A stretch of 64,000 nucleotides of DNA. It comes from Novosphingopyxis iocasae. GTDB lineage: Bacteria; Pseudomonadota; Alphaproteobacteria; Sphingomonadales; Sphingomonadaceae. The notes under the pieces were generated by a model. That model did no database searches, was not told where the DNA came from, and saw only the letters and a program-made list of their open reading frames with translations. The position numbers and the translations under genes are program-made. Positions 45,198-54,860 of this stretch are shown here, piece after piece (the first letter of the stretch is position 1; each line of letters opens with the position of its first letter). The stretch covers positions 2,069,001-2,133,000 of the forward strand of contig NZ_CP060495.1 of assembly GCF_014334095.1 (NCBI RefSeq), given 5' to 3'.

Positions 45198-46154
45198 ATG
45201 GCACAGACATTTTCCCCCGATCGACCGATGCGGCTCGGCACACGACGTTCGCCGCTGGCGCTGGCCCAGGCAGAAATGGTGAAGGCAGCGCTGATCGCCG
45301 CGCATGGCTGGGAGGCCGACGCGGTCGAGCTCGTCAAATTGCAGGCGAGCGGCGACAAGGTGCAGGATCGCGCGCTCGCCGAAATCGGCGGCAAGGCGCT
45401 ATGGACCAAGGAACTCGACAGCTGCCTCAAAGACGGCAAAATCGACGCCGCGGTCCATTCCATGAAGGATGTGGAGACGATCCGCCCGGCAAACCTGGTG
45501 ATCGCCGCCATTCTGCCGCGCGCCGACGCGCGGGACCGCCTGATCGGCGCGCCCTCGATCGAGGCACTACCCGGTCAGGCGCGGGTGGGCACGGCAAGTC
45601 CGCGCCGCGCAGCGCAGCTTCTCAGCCTCAGGCCGGATCTCAACATACAGCTCATTCGCGGCAATGTCGGCACGCGGCTCGCCAAGATCGAGGCGGGCGA
45701 GGCGGACGCCACAATGCTCGCCGCCGCCGGGCTGGACCGGCTGGGCATGGCCGACATCGGTACGCCGATCCCGGAAAGCGTGATGCTGCCCGCCCCCGCA
45801 CAGGGCGCCATCGGCGTGGAGACGCTTGCCGAAAACGAGGCGGTGCGCGCGGCGCTGTCCGCCATCGACGACCAGTCCTGCCACGCCTGTGTCCGAGCCG
45901 AACGCGCATTTCTTTATGCACTGGGTGCCGACTGCCACTCGCCCGTCGCGGCGCATGCAGTGATGAAGGACGAGCGGATCCACATGCGTGCGCAGATCCT
46001 CACCACCGACGGCAGCGAGCAGGCCCATGCCGACGCGCTGTTCGCCAATGCCGACGGCCCGGCACCCGCCAGCCTGGCGCGCGATCTGCTGGGCGAAGCG
46101 AGCGAAAAGCTGGCCGCATTGTTCAGCGGCCCCGATGGCGGCGGCGCGTCATGA
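45198..46154 (+). CDS. hemC: Hydroxymethylbilane synthase (porphobilinogen deaminase)
   Basis: The 318-residue enzyme joins four porphobilinogen units in heme synthesis. RLGTRRSPLALAQAEMV is the family start. The catalytic Asp is in VHSMKDVET, substrate arginines are in GTASPRRAAQL and RGNVGTRL, and Cys246 in GADCHSP carries the dipyrromethane cofactor. The stop overlaps hemD by ATGA. Confidence 0.97.
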   Translation: MAQTFSPDRPMRLGTRRSPLALAQAEMVKAALIAAHGWEADAVELVKLQASGDKVQDRALAEIGGKALWTKELDSCLKDGKIDAAVHSMKDVETIRPANLVIAAILPRADARDRLIGAPSIEALPGQARVGTASPRRAAQLLSLRPDLNIQLIRGNVGTRLAKIEAGEADATMLAAAGLDRLGMADIGTPIPESVMLPAPAQGAIGVETLAENEAVRAALSAIDDQSCHACVRAERAFLYALGADCHSPVAAHAVMKDERIHMRAQILTTDGSEQAHADALFANADGPAPASLARDLLGEASEKLAALFSGPDGGGAS

Positions 46155-46837
46155 GCACCGATCTCGTCATCATCCGCCCCGCACCCGGCGCCGGAAAGTC
46201 CGCGCGCGCTGCGAAGCGTGAAGGTTTCACGCCCATCGTCCATTCCATGTTCGAGGCCAAACCGCTGCGCTGGGAGCCGCCCGCTCCATCGCTTTACGAT
46301 GCCATCATCGCATCGAGCGCCAATGCGCTGCGCCTTGGCGGGCCGGCGCTCGCGGCGCTGCAGGACCTGCCCGTCCATGCCGTGGGCGAAGCAACCGCGT
46401 CCGCCGCCCGCGCGCTGGGTTTCACCGTGGGCGTGGTCGGCGAGAACGGCATAGAGGCACTGGCCCGCACTATCTCCACCGATTATCCGCAGCGCTTCCT
46501 GCGCCTGGCGGGCCGCAATCATATCGAGCTTGTCGAGCCGGGCATGCTGATCGACACCATGCTGGTCTATGCCGTGGACCCCGTCCCGATGCCCGCGCCG
46601 TTGAAACAGCGACTGGCCAAGGGCGACGTCACCGTCGCTCTACATTCGCCCCGGGCGGCACGCCACTTCGCCAATGAATGCGAGCGGCTGGAACTCGATC
46701 GTGGCGCCATCGCGCTCGCGGCGCTATCGGGCAATGTCGCAGAGGCGGCCGGCCAGGGTTGGCAAGCGGTGCATATTGCCGAAGCGCCGGACGATGCGCA
46801 TCTGTTGTCGGCAGCGGCAGCCTTGGCTAAACCATGA
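46151..46837 (+). CDS. hemD: Uroporphyrinogen-III synthase
   Basis: The 228-residue protein closes hydroxymethylbilane with inversion of ring D. HemD is poorly conserved; the placement directly after hemC (ATGA overlap), the two-lobed layout, and stretches such as AIIASSANALRLGG, VHAVGEATASAARALG and VALHSPRAARHF support the call. It is followed 49 nt later by a mitofilin-like gene, as is common next to hemD in alphaproteobacteria. Confidence 0.88.
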   Translation: MSTDLVIIRPAPGAGKSARAAKREGFTPIVHSMFEAKPLRWEPPAPSLYDAIIASSANALRLGGPALAALQDLPVHAVGEATASAARALGFTVGVVGENGIEALARTISTDYPQRFLRLAGRNHIELVEPGMLIDTMLVYAVDPVPMPAPLKQRLAKGDVTVALHSPRAARHFANECERLELDRGAIALAALSGNVAEAAGQGWQAVHIAEAPDDAHLLSAAAALAKP

Positions 46838-46886
46838 GGCGAACCGTTACTTTTTATCGGCAGATGGCCGTTTTTCGGGAATTACC

Positions 46887-47882
46887 ATGAGCGATTACGA
46901 GCCGATCAAGCGAAATTCCAACGGCAATTCGGGCCTTCGGAACGTGCTGATTGCGGTACTCATCGCCTTTGTGGGCGGCGCCATTGCGGCCGGCTGGCTG
47001 CTTACGCGTTCTGGCTTCGATTTTACGGGCGAAGAGCCCAAGCAGGCTGAAGCAGCGCCCGCCGCCAGCACCGGGGCAGACCGGCTGGCGCAGCGAATCG
47101 ATGCCCAAGGCAGGGTTGCCGCGCCGAGCGAGGCGATCGCAAGCGGTGAAATGGCGGTGCCCGCCGGCGGCACCAGTCTGGACGCCGCACTGTCCCGCCG
47201 CGTCGGCGATCTTGAGGACCGGCTTTCGCGCATCAACGTGCAGGCGCAGGCCGCATCCGGCAATGCCACCCGCGCGGAGGGTCTGCTGATCGCCTTTGCG
47301 GCGCGGCGCGCGCTCGATACCGGATCGCCGCTCGGTTACATCCGTGACCAGTTGCGCATGCGTTTCGGCGATTCGCTGCCCAATGCCGTCAAGACCGTGA
47401 TCGCTGCCGGGGAAGACCCCGTCACCCTTGAGCAGTTGCAGAGCGAACTGGATGATATCGGCGAACGCTTGACCGTGGGCGGCAGGGATCAGGCGTTCTG
47501 GCCATCGCTGAAACGGGAAATCAGCGAATTGTTCGTGCTGCGCCGGGAAGGCACGCCCTCGCCCGCCCCATCGCAAAGGCTGCGGCGTGCGCGGCGCTTC
47601 ACCGAAGCGGGCAACATCGCGGCAGCCATTGCCGAGGTGGAAAAGCTTCCCAATCAGGAAGAAGCCGCAAACTGGCTCGACCAGGCCCGCCGCTATGCGC
47701 GGGCACGCGACGCTCTGGACCGGATCGAGAACGCAGCCATCCTGCAGCCGCGCGCGAATATCGTGATGGGCACCAGCGGTCCGGCAGGCGATATCCAGGC
47801 CATGCCCCAGCCAGGCGCGGAGCCGCAGACCGATCCTGCCCCCGCCCCCGCCCCCGCTCCTGTGGGCGAACCGCAATATTGA
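46887..47882 (+). CDS. Inner-membrane mitofilin-like protein
   Basis: The 331-residue protein has one N-terminal helix (LRNVLIAVLIAFVGGAIAAGWLL), a short predicted coiled coil (ALSRRVGDLEDRLSRI), a helical region (ARRALDTGSPLGYIRDQL), a C-terminal helical bundle (RARRFTEAGNIAAAIAEVEK), and a Pro/Ala-rich tail. The architecture and the position after hemCD match alphaproteobacterial mitofilin-like (Mic60-related) proteins, which are linked to intracytoplasmic membranes in some species. The start is ATG 46887 behind CGGGA. Confidence 0.75.
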   Translation: MSDYEPIKRNSNGNSGLRNVLIAVLIAFVGGAIAAGWLLTRSGFDFTGEEPKQAEAAPAASTGADRLAQRIDAQGRVAAPSEAIASGEMAVPAGGTSLDAALSRRVGDLEDRLSRINVQAQAASGNATRAEGLLIAFAARRALDTGSPLGYIRDQLRMRFGDSLPNAVKTVIAAGEDPVTLEQLQSELDDIGERLTVGGRDQAFWPSLKREISELFVLRREGTPSPAPSQRLRRARRFTEAGNIAAAIAEVEKLPNQEEAANWLDQARRYARARDALDRIENAAILQPRANIVMGTSGPAGDIQAMPQPGAEPQTDPAPAPAPAPVGEPQY

Positions 47883-47930
47883 ACCTGTGCGCCAGCCGAT
47901 CTTTCGCCGGCGCAGTGCTATCCGAGATTC

Positions 47931-48893
47931 ATGCCTGATACTTCCCCACCGCAACCGCCGATCCTGATCGCCGCGCTTTACCGCTTCGCAGCGATCGACC
48001 CGTACAAGGCACGCGACCCGCTTCACGCGCTGTGCGAACGGGAGCGCGTGAAGGGCACGCTCCTTCTGGCGAACGAGGGCATCAACGGCACCATCGCCGG
48101 AAGCGACACCGGCATCGCTGCGGTGCTGAAGGCGATCCGCGCGCTGCCCGACTGCCAAACGCTTTCGGTGAAGTTCTCACGTGCCGAAGAAATGCCCTTC
48201 CACCGCCTGAAGGTGCGGATAAAGCGCGAAATCGTGACCATGGGGCAGCCCGATATCGATCCCGCCCGGTCCGTCGGCACCTATGTGCCGCCACGCGAAT
48301 GGAACGCGCTGGTGGACGATCCCGATACAATCCTGATCGACACCCGAAATGACTATGAAGTGGCGATCGGCAGCTTCCGCGGTGCCATCGATCCGCGCAC
48401 GAAGAGCTTTCGCGAATTTCCCGATTGGTTCGAGGCGCATCGCGCGGAATGGGAAGCGGATGGCAGGCATCCAAAGATCGCGATGTTTTGCACCGGTGGC
48501 ATCCGCTGCGAAAAGGCGACCGCTTTTGTGAAGCAGCAGGGCCTGGAGGAAGTTTACCATCTGGAGGGCGGCATCCTCGCCTATCTTGAGCAAATGGAGG
48601 CCGGGCAGAGCCGCTGGGACGGCGAGTGCTTCGTGTTCGACGAACGCGTCAGCGTCGGCCATGGGCTGGAAGTCGGCAGTCACACGCTGTGCCGCGCCTG
48701 CCGCATGCCGCTTGGCGCGCAAGACAGGGCTTCGCCGCTGTTCGTGGAGGGTGTCGCCTGCCCCGCCTGCCATGACGCGCGGACCGAGGAGCAACGGCGC
48801 AGCTATGCCGAGCGCCACCGCCAGAGCGAACTGGCGAAGAAGCGCGGCGTAGCCCATGTCGGTGCAAAACAGCCCGGAAGCGGCCGTGGCTGA
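47931..48893 (+). CDS. trhO: Oxygen-dependent tRNA uridine(34) hydroxylase
   Basis: The 320-residue rhodanese-domain protein (YceA/TrhO family) forms 5-hydroxyuridine at the tRNA wobble position. An N-terminal acylphosphatase-like domain ([14 protein letters not shown]) precedes the rhodanese domain, with [13 protein letters not shown] and the active loop [10 protein letters not shown] (Cys187 and Cys193). The C-terminal segment has two CxxC-type pairs (CRAC and CPAC), probably a zinc site. The last 38 nt overlap the GST gene. Confidence 0.93.
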   Translation: MPDTSPPQPPILIAALYRFAAIDPYKARDPLHALCERERVKGTLLLANEGINGTIAGSDTGIAAVLKAIRALPDCQTLSVKFSRAEEMPFHRLKVRIKREIVTMGQPDIDPARSVGTYVPPREWNALVDDPDTILIDTRNDYEVAIGSFRGAIDPRTKSFREFPDWFEAHRAEWEADGRHPKIAMFCTGGIRCEKATAFVKQQGLEEVYHLEGGILAYLEQMEAGQSRWDGECFVFDERVSVGHGLEVGSHTLCRACRMPLGAQDRASPLFVEGVACPACHDARTEEQRRSYAERHRQSELAKKRGVAHVGAKQPGSGRG

Positions 48894-49491
48894 CCCTATC
48901 CTCTACAGCTTCCGGCGATGCCCCTACGCCATGCGCGCGCGGATGGCGCTTCATGTGAGCGGGATGGCGGCCGAGCATCGCGAGGTACGCCTGCGCGACA
49001 AGCCGGCAGAGCTGCTGGAAGCCTCACCGAAGGGCACCGTGCCGGTACTGGTGACCGGGGACGGCGAAGTGATCGACGAGAGCCTAGACATCATGCGATG
49101 GGCGCTGGGCCAGAACGATCCCGAAGGTTGGCTGAGCGGGGTCGATGACGATCTGATTGCGGACAATGACGGGCCGTTCAAACATCATCTCGACCGCTAC
49201 AAATATGACACGCGCTATGACAGCGATGGGGCGCACCACCGCAGCGAAGCAGTGGCAATCCTGACCCACCTGGAGCGCCGTCTTGAAGATGGCGAATATC
49301 TATGCGGCAATCGCCGCACGCTGACGGATATCGCCATCTTTCCTTTCGTCCGGCAGTTTGCCGGGGCCGATCGCGACTGGTTCGATGCGCAGCCTTTGCC
49401 GCAGTTGCAGCTCTGGCTTGCCCGCCTGCTGGCTTCGGATCTGTTCGCGGCGATCATGGTGAAGCGCGACCCCTGGATTTCGGATGCCTGA
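48856..49491 (+). CDS. Glutathione S-transferase family protein
   Basis: The 211-residue protein has a thioredoxin-like N-terminal domain with the active-site region [12 protein letters not shown], the cis-proline segment KGTVPVL and the glutathione contact [11 protein letters not shown] helical C-terminal domain follows ([16 protein letters not shown]). The redox-active Cys in CPYAM suggests an omega- or glutaredoxin-like GST rather than a detoxifying transferase. The ATG at 48856 lies inside trhO; a start near VADPILYSF at 48889 would remove the overlap. Confidence 0.87.
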   Translation: MSVQNSPEAAVADPILYSFRRCPYAMRARMALHVSGMAAEHREVRLRDKPAELLEASPKGTVPVLVTGDGEVIDESLDIMRWALGQNDPEGWLSGVDDDLIADNDGPFKHHLDRYKYDTRYDSDGAHHRSEAVAILTHLERRLEDGEYLCGNRRTLTDIAIFPFVRQFAGADRDWFDAQPLPQLQLWLARLLASDLFAAIMVKRDPWISDA

Positions 49492-50587
49492 AAACCGGGA
49501 CCAGGACAGGAGCGATAAGGCTCTGGTGAAGGCCGCCTGCACCCATTTCCTGTCGCAGCACCCATCCGTTCCGGTTTCGCAGAGGTTATGTCAGCTTGCC
49601 GCCTCGCCCTACGCCGCAGAGGAGCCGGACCTATATGGCAAGGGCGGTGCGACGGCGCTGCTGGAACGGCGCGTGGCGGATATGCTGGGTAAGCCGGCCG
49701 CGCTGTTTTTCACTAAGGGCGTGACGGCGCAGCTTTGTAGCCTGCGCGTCCATATGGAGGCGGCCGGGATAAGCCGTGTGGCGCTGCACCCGCAAAGCCA
49801 TCTCGATGTGGACGAGGCCGGTGCGATCCACCGTGTCGGCGGTGCCGAGGTGGTTCGGCTGGGCCGTTACCAGCCTTTTTCCCTGGCCGATCTTCAGGCG
49901 GTGGGCGAGCGGCTGGCCGCAGTAGTAATCGAGCTTCCTCTGCGTCGGTCGGGCTATCTTCTGCCGAAGATGGAAGCGTTGCAGGCGATTTCCGACTATT
50001 GCCGGGCGCGGCAGATCGCGCTGCATTTCGACGGTGCGCGTTTGTGGGAAGCCGCAGCAGCCTATGGCGTGACGTTGGAAGACCTCGCCGCGCTGTCCGA
50101 CAGCGTCTATGTTTCTTTTTACAAGGGACTGGGCGGCCTTGGCGGGGCTATGCTGCTGGGCGAGAATGACCATATCGCTGCGGCGTTGCCCTGGAAGACC
50201 CGCTATGGCGGCGACCACTTCACCAGCTACCCCCAGGCAATTTCCGCACTAACCGGGCTTGACGATCATGTCGGCCGGATGGGCCATTATACTGCGCGCG
50301 CGCGCAGCTTGGCCGCGGCTCTGGACGGGTCAATCGACGCGATCGTTCATCCGAAACCTCCTCACGGCAACGCGTTCCAGCTTTTGATCGAAGGCACCCC
50401 GGCCGAGCTTACCGAACGCAATATGGCCTTCGCGCGCAGTCATGGCGTGTGGCTGTTCAATGCCTTCACCGAAGCGTCGCTGGCTGGCCGCTCGGTCGGC
50501 GAGATCGTGATCGGCGCGGCGGCGGACAACTATACCGACGATGAGGCCGTTTGCTGGCTGTCCCGGTTCACTCAGTTGGATCGGTAA
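49484..50587 (+). CDS. Threonine-aldolase-like PLP enzyme (beta-eliminating lyase family)
   Basis: The 367-residue protein is a distant relative of the aldolase at 6573. SQRLCQLAASPYAAEEPDLYG is followed by TKGVTAQLCSLRV, LHPQSHLDVDEAGAI, the pyridine-binding Asp in LHFDGARLWEAA, and the Schiff-base lysine in SFYKGLGGLGGAML. The reaction is an aldol cleavage or beta-elimination on an amino acid, but the substrate is uncertain. It overlaps the GST stop by 8 nt. The 3' end overlaps the convergent nodT gene by 20 bp. Confidence 0.82.
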   Translation: MPENRDQDRSDKALVKAACTHFLSQHPSVPVSQRLCQLAASPYAAEEPDLYGKGGATALLERRVADMLGKPAALFFTKGVTAQLCSLRVHMEAAGISRVALHPQSHLDVDEAGAIHRVGGAEVVRLGRYQPFSLADLQAVGERLAAVVIELPLRRSGYLLPKMEALQAISDYCRARQIALHFDGARLWEAAAAYGVTLEDLAALSDSVYVSFYKGLGGLGGAMLLGENDHIAAALPWKTRYGGDHFTSYPQAISALTGLDDHVGRMGHYTARARSLAAALDGSIDAIVHPKPPHGNAFQLLIEGTPAELTERNMAFARSHGVWLFNAFTEASLAGRSVGEIVIGAAADNYTDDEAVCWLSRFTQLDR

Positions 50588-52094
50588 AGCCAGCCGCATC
50601 GAAGCCGGCCTGCCGTTCCGCCTCCACGCCTTCCCAGCCGCCACCCAGCGCCTTGAACAAGGCGATGCTATATTGACGAAGCTGCGCGTCGCTCTGTGCG
50701 AGCTGCTCACGCGCGGACAACCACTGGGCGCGGGCCTTCAGCGCCGCGTCTTCCGAAACGAAGCCTGCGGCGTACCGCGCTTCCACCGCCTTGGCATTGG
50801 CCTGCGCATCCGCCACGCCCTGTGCCAGCACACCATTGCGGCGACGCTCGGTATCGATCTGCGCCAGCGGATCCTCCACATCGCGCAGCGCACCAAGCAC
50901 GGTCTTCCGATATTGCAAATAGGCCTCGTCGCGCGCCGCCTCCCGCCCTGCGACCGCAGCCTTTCGCTGGCCGAAATCGAAGATCGGAAACTGGCCGAGC
51001 GCGCTGCCCGTCAGCTGCAGGCTGTCCGTGCTGATCAGCGATGACAGCGCCGTGGAGATCAGCTGGACCATGCCGGTGAGGCTGAATTTGGGATAAAGGT
51101 CTGCCACCGCCACGCCAATATCCGCAGTGCTTGCCGCCAGATTGCGCTCGGCAGCGCGGATGTCCGGGCGGCGGCGCAGCAGATCGGATGGCAGGCCCGG
51201 CGGCACGATCGGCGCGGTCACCAAGGGCGCATCGAATTGCGCCAGTTCGCCATCGAGCGCACCGGGTTGATCGCCCAGTAACAGGGCTATCGCGTGGCGG
51301 CGCACCGCCATGTCCGCCCGGATCGGCTCGATCCGCGCCTGATCCGCCGTCAGTTGCTGGCGCGCATTGATGGCCTCGATCGCCGGGATCAGGCCGACCT
51401 CTGCGTTGTGCGCGGCAATATCGACGACGCGCTGCTGCGCGGCGATTTCGGTCTGGATGACGTCCATCTGCTGCTGATCGAACCGTAGGGCGAAATAGGC
51501 CTGCGCTATCTCGCCGGCCAGCATGACTTCGGCATCGCGCGCATTCCAGATCGCCGCTTCGGTGCGCGCGATGGCCGCTTCGGTACCGCGCTTGGCGCCG
51601 CCGAACAGATCGAGCTCCCAATTGGCATCGAAGCCAGCCGCATAGGTGGTGATGCCGCCGCCCGGCAGGGCCACACCGTTGGTCGCACCGCCGCCGGCTC
51701 CGCCCGAACCGGTCGACCCGCCGCCACCGAAGGCCCGCGCCAGATTGGCAAAGCCTGCGTTCTTGCTGAGCTCCAGCTGGCTCACGCTGGCCTGCGCATC
51801 GAGCGAGGGAAGGCCCTTGGCCCGCGCCGCAATCTCCTGCAACCGCGCCTGCCGCACCCGCGCAGCGGCGATGGCGATGTCCGGATTGCCCTCAACCGCC
51901 CGGGCGATCAGCGACGTCAGTTCCGGGTCCTTGTAATAGGTCCACCAGCGCGCCGGATCGATCGCATCACCGCTTGGCGCGGGGCCGGTGAAAGCGGGCG
52001 GCAGCTGCGTCTCCGGCGCATTGTAATTCGGCCCGACGGTGCAGGCCGACAGCATCACACTGGCAAGGAGAACTGATTTACCAAAATATTTCAA
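50568..52094 (-). CDS. Outer-membrane efflux lipoprotein (NodT/OprM family)
   Basis: The 508-residue outer-membrane factor has a lipoprotein signal with the lipobox MLSAC (Cys18). It contains the two repeated outer-membrane-efflux regions typical of TolC/OprM, including PGLPSDLLRRRPDIRAAERN. A Gly-rich insertion (FGGGGSTGSGGAGGG, near residue 125) is unusual and may be flexible. It is the last gene of a tetR-emrA-emrB-nodT operon, forming a full tripartite pump across both membranes. Its ATG overlaps the emrB stop. Confidence 0.92.
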   Translation of the reverse strand: MKYFGKSVLLASVMLSACTVGPNYNAPETQLPPAFTGPAPSGDAIDPARWWTYYKDPELTSLIARAVEGNPDIAIAAARVRQARLQEIAARAKGLPSLDAQASVSQLELSKNAGFANLARAFGGGGSTGSGGAGGGATNGVALPGGGITTYAAGFDANWELDLFGGAKRGTEAAIARTEAAIWNARDAEVMLAGEIAQAYFALRFDQQQMDVIQTEIAAQQRVVDIAAHNAEVGLIPAIEAINARQQLTADQARIEPIRADMAVRRHAIALLLGDQPGALDGELAQFDAPLVTAPIVPPGLPSDLLRRRPDIRAAERNLAASTADIGVAVADLYPKFSLTGMVQLISTALSSLISTDSLQLTGSALGQFPIFDFGQRKAAVAGREAARDEAYLQYRKTVLGALRDVEDPLAQIDTERRRNGVLAQGVADAQANAKAVEARYAAGFVSEDAALKARAQWLSAREQLAQSDAQLRQYSIALFKALGGGWEGVEAERQAGFDAAGFTDPTE

Positions 52095-53686
52095 TGTCCT
52101 GCTCCTGCCGGTGCGGATTCGCCATCAGACTTGCGCATGAGGAAGACGAGCGGAGAAACCACGAAGACGATCACCATCAGGAAGTGGAAGACGTCGATGA
52201 AACCCAGCATCGCCGCCTGCCGCTGCACCTGCTGATAGAGGATGGCGAGCGCCGCCAGGTCCTGCCCTCCCGTCAAGCCTTGGGCCTGCGCCATCCACTG
52301 GTTGTAGTTGGGATCGAGCGGGTTGAGGTGCTGCACCATCTCCGCCTGGTGGACCTGCATCGAATTGGCGAGCTTGGTCTGGGCGAGCGAAATGCCGATC
52401 GAACCGCCGAGATTCCGGCAGACATTGAGCAGGCTGGATGCCTGTGCGGTCTGGGTCTGTTTCAGCCCGACATAGGCGACCGCGTTGATCGGCACGAACA
52501 GGAAGGGCAGCGCTATCGACTGATAGAGGCGCGCGATGGCCGCATCGGTGAAGCTCATGTCCGTGTTCAGCTGCCCCATATTCCACAGCGCGGCCCCTTG
52601 GACCAACAGCGCGGGAAACAGCAGCCAGCGGACGTCCACCTTGTCGCTCAACTTTCCGGCAAACGGCACCGCGATCAGGGTTGCGAAGCCACCGAAGGTG
52701 AGCGCCAAGCCAGCATCGAGCGAACTGTAACCCATCACCTGCTGCAACATCTGCGGGATCAGCTGGGTGGTGCCGAACAGGATGACGCCCGTTACCGTCA
52801 TGATCAGTAGCGTCATCGAGAAGTTCCGGTTCTTCATGAGCCGCAGGTTCACGACCGGATCGTCATGATTGAGCTCCCAGAGAACTAGTGCGATCAGCGA
52901 TACTGCCGCAATCGAGGCCGTGACGATGATGAGGTTGCTGGAAAACCAGTCCTCCCGCAGCCCGGAATCCAGCGTGTATTCTAGGAACCCCAGGCCAAGC
53001 ACGACCAGCGCCACGCCGATATAATCGATGCGAAGGCCGTCCTTGAAGCGCGCCTTGCGGTCTTTCTCCACCTGTTCAGGTTCGGCGACAAAGGCCTGTA
53101 CCAGAAACACCGCCAGGATTCCGACTGGCACGTTGATCAGGAACACCCAGTGCCAGCTGGCATATTCAACGATGTAGCCGCCCAGTGTCGGCCCCAGCAC
53201 CGGTCCGACCACGACCACGATGGCAAAGGCGGCAAAGGCCATCCCGCGCTTTTCCGGCGGAAAGGTATCCGCAAGAATTGACTGTTCCACTGGTGCCAGC
53301 CCGCCGCCGCCTATTCCCTGCAGCACGCGCGCGATGATCAATGTCGTCAGGTTCGGGGCAAGCCCGCAAAGCAGGCTCGCCGCCGTAAACAGAATGATCG
53401 AGAGCGTGAAATAACGCTTTCGCCCGATCGCATCGCTCAGCCAGCCGGACAGCGGGATGATGATGGCGTTGGCGACCAGATAGCTTGTCAGAACCCAGGT
53501 CACCTGATCGGTGGTGACCGAAAGGCTGCCGCCGATATGATCGAGCGCGACATTGGCGATGGCGGTGTCCAGCACCTCCATAAATGTCGGAATCGAGATA
53601 ATCGCGACGATCAGCCACGGGCTGTAAGGCCCCGCCGCGGAGCGCGATGGCGTCCATTGGTTGCCGGATGCAGCGGCACTTGCCAC
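52091..53686 (-). CDS. emrB: EmrB-type MFS drug exporter (DHA2, 14 helices)
   Basis: The 531-residue proton-driven exporter has fourteen predicted helices. Signatures are FMEVLDTAIANVALDHIGG in helix 1, the loop LSDAIGRKRYF, LQGIGGGGLAPVEQ and the antiporter motif C region GPVLGPTLGG. It pairs with EmrA and the NodT channel. I start at GTG 53686, which follows the emrA stop by 4 nt; the frame extends to 53770 but overlaps emrA. Confidence 0.93.
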   Translation of the reverse strand: MASAAASGNQWTPSRSAAGPYSPWLIVAIISIPTFMEVLDTAIANVALDHIGGSLSVTTDQVTWVLTSYLVANAIIIPLSGWLSDAIGRKRYFTLSIILFTAASLLCGLAPNLTTLIIARVLQGIGGGGLAPVEQSILADTFPPEKRGMAFAAFAIVVVVGPVLGPTLGGYIVEYASWHWVFLINVPVGILAVFLVQAFVAEPEQVEKDRKARFKDGLRIDYIGVALVVLGLGFLEYTLDSGLREDWFSSNLIIVTASIAAVSLIALVLWELNHDDPVVNLRLMKNRNFSMTLLIMTVTGVILFGTTQLIPQMLQQVMGYSSLDAGLALTFGGFATLIAVPFAGKLSDKVDVRWLLFPALLVQGAALWNMGQLNTDMSFTDAAIARLYQSIALPFLFVPINAVAYVGLKQTQTAQASSLLNVCRNLGGSIGISLAQTKLANSMQVHQAEMVQHLNPLDPNYNQWMAQAQGLTGGQDLAALAILYQQVQRQAAMLGFIDVFHFLMVIVFVVSPLVFLMRKSDGESAPAGAGH

Positions 53687-53690
53687 GGGA

Positions 53691-54860
53691 TCAGCGCACC
53701 TTGACGGTGGGGACGGCCGACATGCCGGGGCCAATCGGATATTTGCGTGGATCGGGGCCGTTTTTGACATCGAACACGATGCGCACGGGCACGCGTTGTA
53801 CCACCTTCACGAAATTTCCCGTCGCGTTCTGCGGAGGCAGAATAGCAAAAGCTTGGCCCGCGCCCTGCTGGAAGCTGGCGACATAGCCTTTGAATTCGAC
53901 ATTCGGAAAGGCGTCGATCTTGATGCTGACCGGCTGGCCCACGCGCATGGTTTCCAGCTGGGTTTCCTTGAAATTGGCGGTGATCCACATGTCTTCGGGC
54001 ACCAGCGCCATCAGCTGCGATCCGGGTGCGACATAGGAGCCGACATTCACCTGCCGGTTCACCACCTGCCCGGCAATAGGGGCCTTGATCTGCAGGTTCG
54101 CGATATTCGTCTGGGAAGCCTTGGCCGATGCCTGCCGGGCGGCGATCGCGGCCTCGGCAACATCGGCTTGTTTGCGCGCTACGGTGACGGCGGCGTCCGC
54201 GCTTTCGATCTGGCTGCGCGCGGCCGCAGCCTGCGCCTGCGTGCTGCGCACTTCTTTGCGCGCCTCGTCCAGCTGCTGGCCCGAAACGGCATTGGGGTCG
54301 AGCTTCGCGAGGGTCAGATAACGCTGTAGATCCTGCTTCGCCTTCAGCGCGGCGGCCAGCGGGACGCGCGCTTCGGAAGCGGCCTGTTGCCGCTGCGCCT
54401 GAGCGGAGGAAATCTGGGCAAGTTGTTGGCGATATTGCTCGCGCGCCTGCTGGATATTGGCTTCCGCCTCGTCCAGCTTGTCGACCTGTCCGGATGGTTC
54501 GATCACCGCCAGCAGCGTTCCCGCCTTCACATGCTGGTTATCGAGATTGGCCACCTTGGTAAGGGTGCCAGCTTCCTGCGCGGCCAACCGCACGATATGC
54601 GCATCGACGAAGGCGTCATCGGTGGATTCATACTGGCGCGCATGAAGATAATAGAGCGTACCGCCGATCGCGATTGCGGCGACGACGATTACCAGAATGA
54701 TCCAGAAAACTGGCTTTTTGAAAAGAGACTTTTTCTGCTTTCCGGTGGCTTCTTCGGTACCGGCACCTTCCGTCCCTGTGGCGCCATCCTGTTCGCCCGC
54801 TTCATGGGCCGGCTTCGCATCATCCGCGTCTTCCGAGCGCGAGTCTTCGCCGTCGTTCAT
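53691..54860 (-). CDS. emrA: EmrA-type membrane fusion protein (HlyD family)
   Basis: The 389-residue periplasmic adaptor has an acidic cytoplasmic tail, one helix (FWIILVIVVAAIAIGGTLYYL), a split lipoyl domain (VRLAAQEAGTLTKVANLDNQ, then LQIKAPIAGQVVNRQV), a long alpha-hairpin (about residues 125-245, rich in Gln and Ala) and the beta-barrel (MWITANFKETQLETMRVGQ). It links EmrB to the outer-membrane channel. The start is ATG 54860, overlapping the TetR stop by 4 nt. Confidence 0.94.
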   Translation of the reverse strand: MNDGEDSRSEDADDAKPAHEAGEQDGATGTEGAGTEEATGKQKKSLFKKPVFWIILVIVVAAIAIGGTLYYLHARQYESTDDAFVDAHIVRLAAQEAGTLTKVANLDNQHVKAGTLLAVIEPSGQVDKLDEAEANIQQAREQYRQQLAQISSAQAQRQQAASEARVPLAAALKAKQDLQRYLTLAKLDPNAVSGQQLDEARKEVRSTQAQAAAARSQIESADAAVTVARKQADVAEAAIAARQASAKASQTNIANLQIKAPIAGQVVNRQVNVGSYVAPGSQLMALVPEDMWITANFKETQLETMRVGQPVSIKIDAFPNVEFKGYVASFQQGAGQAFAILPPQNATGNFVKVVQRVPVRIVFDVKNGPDPRKYPIGPGMSAVPTVKVR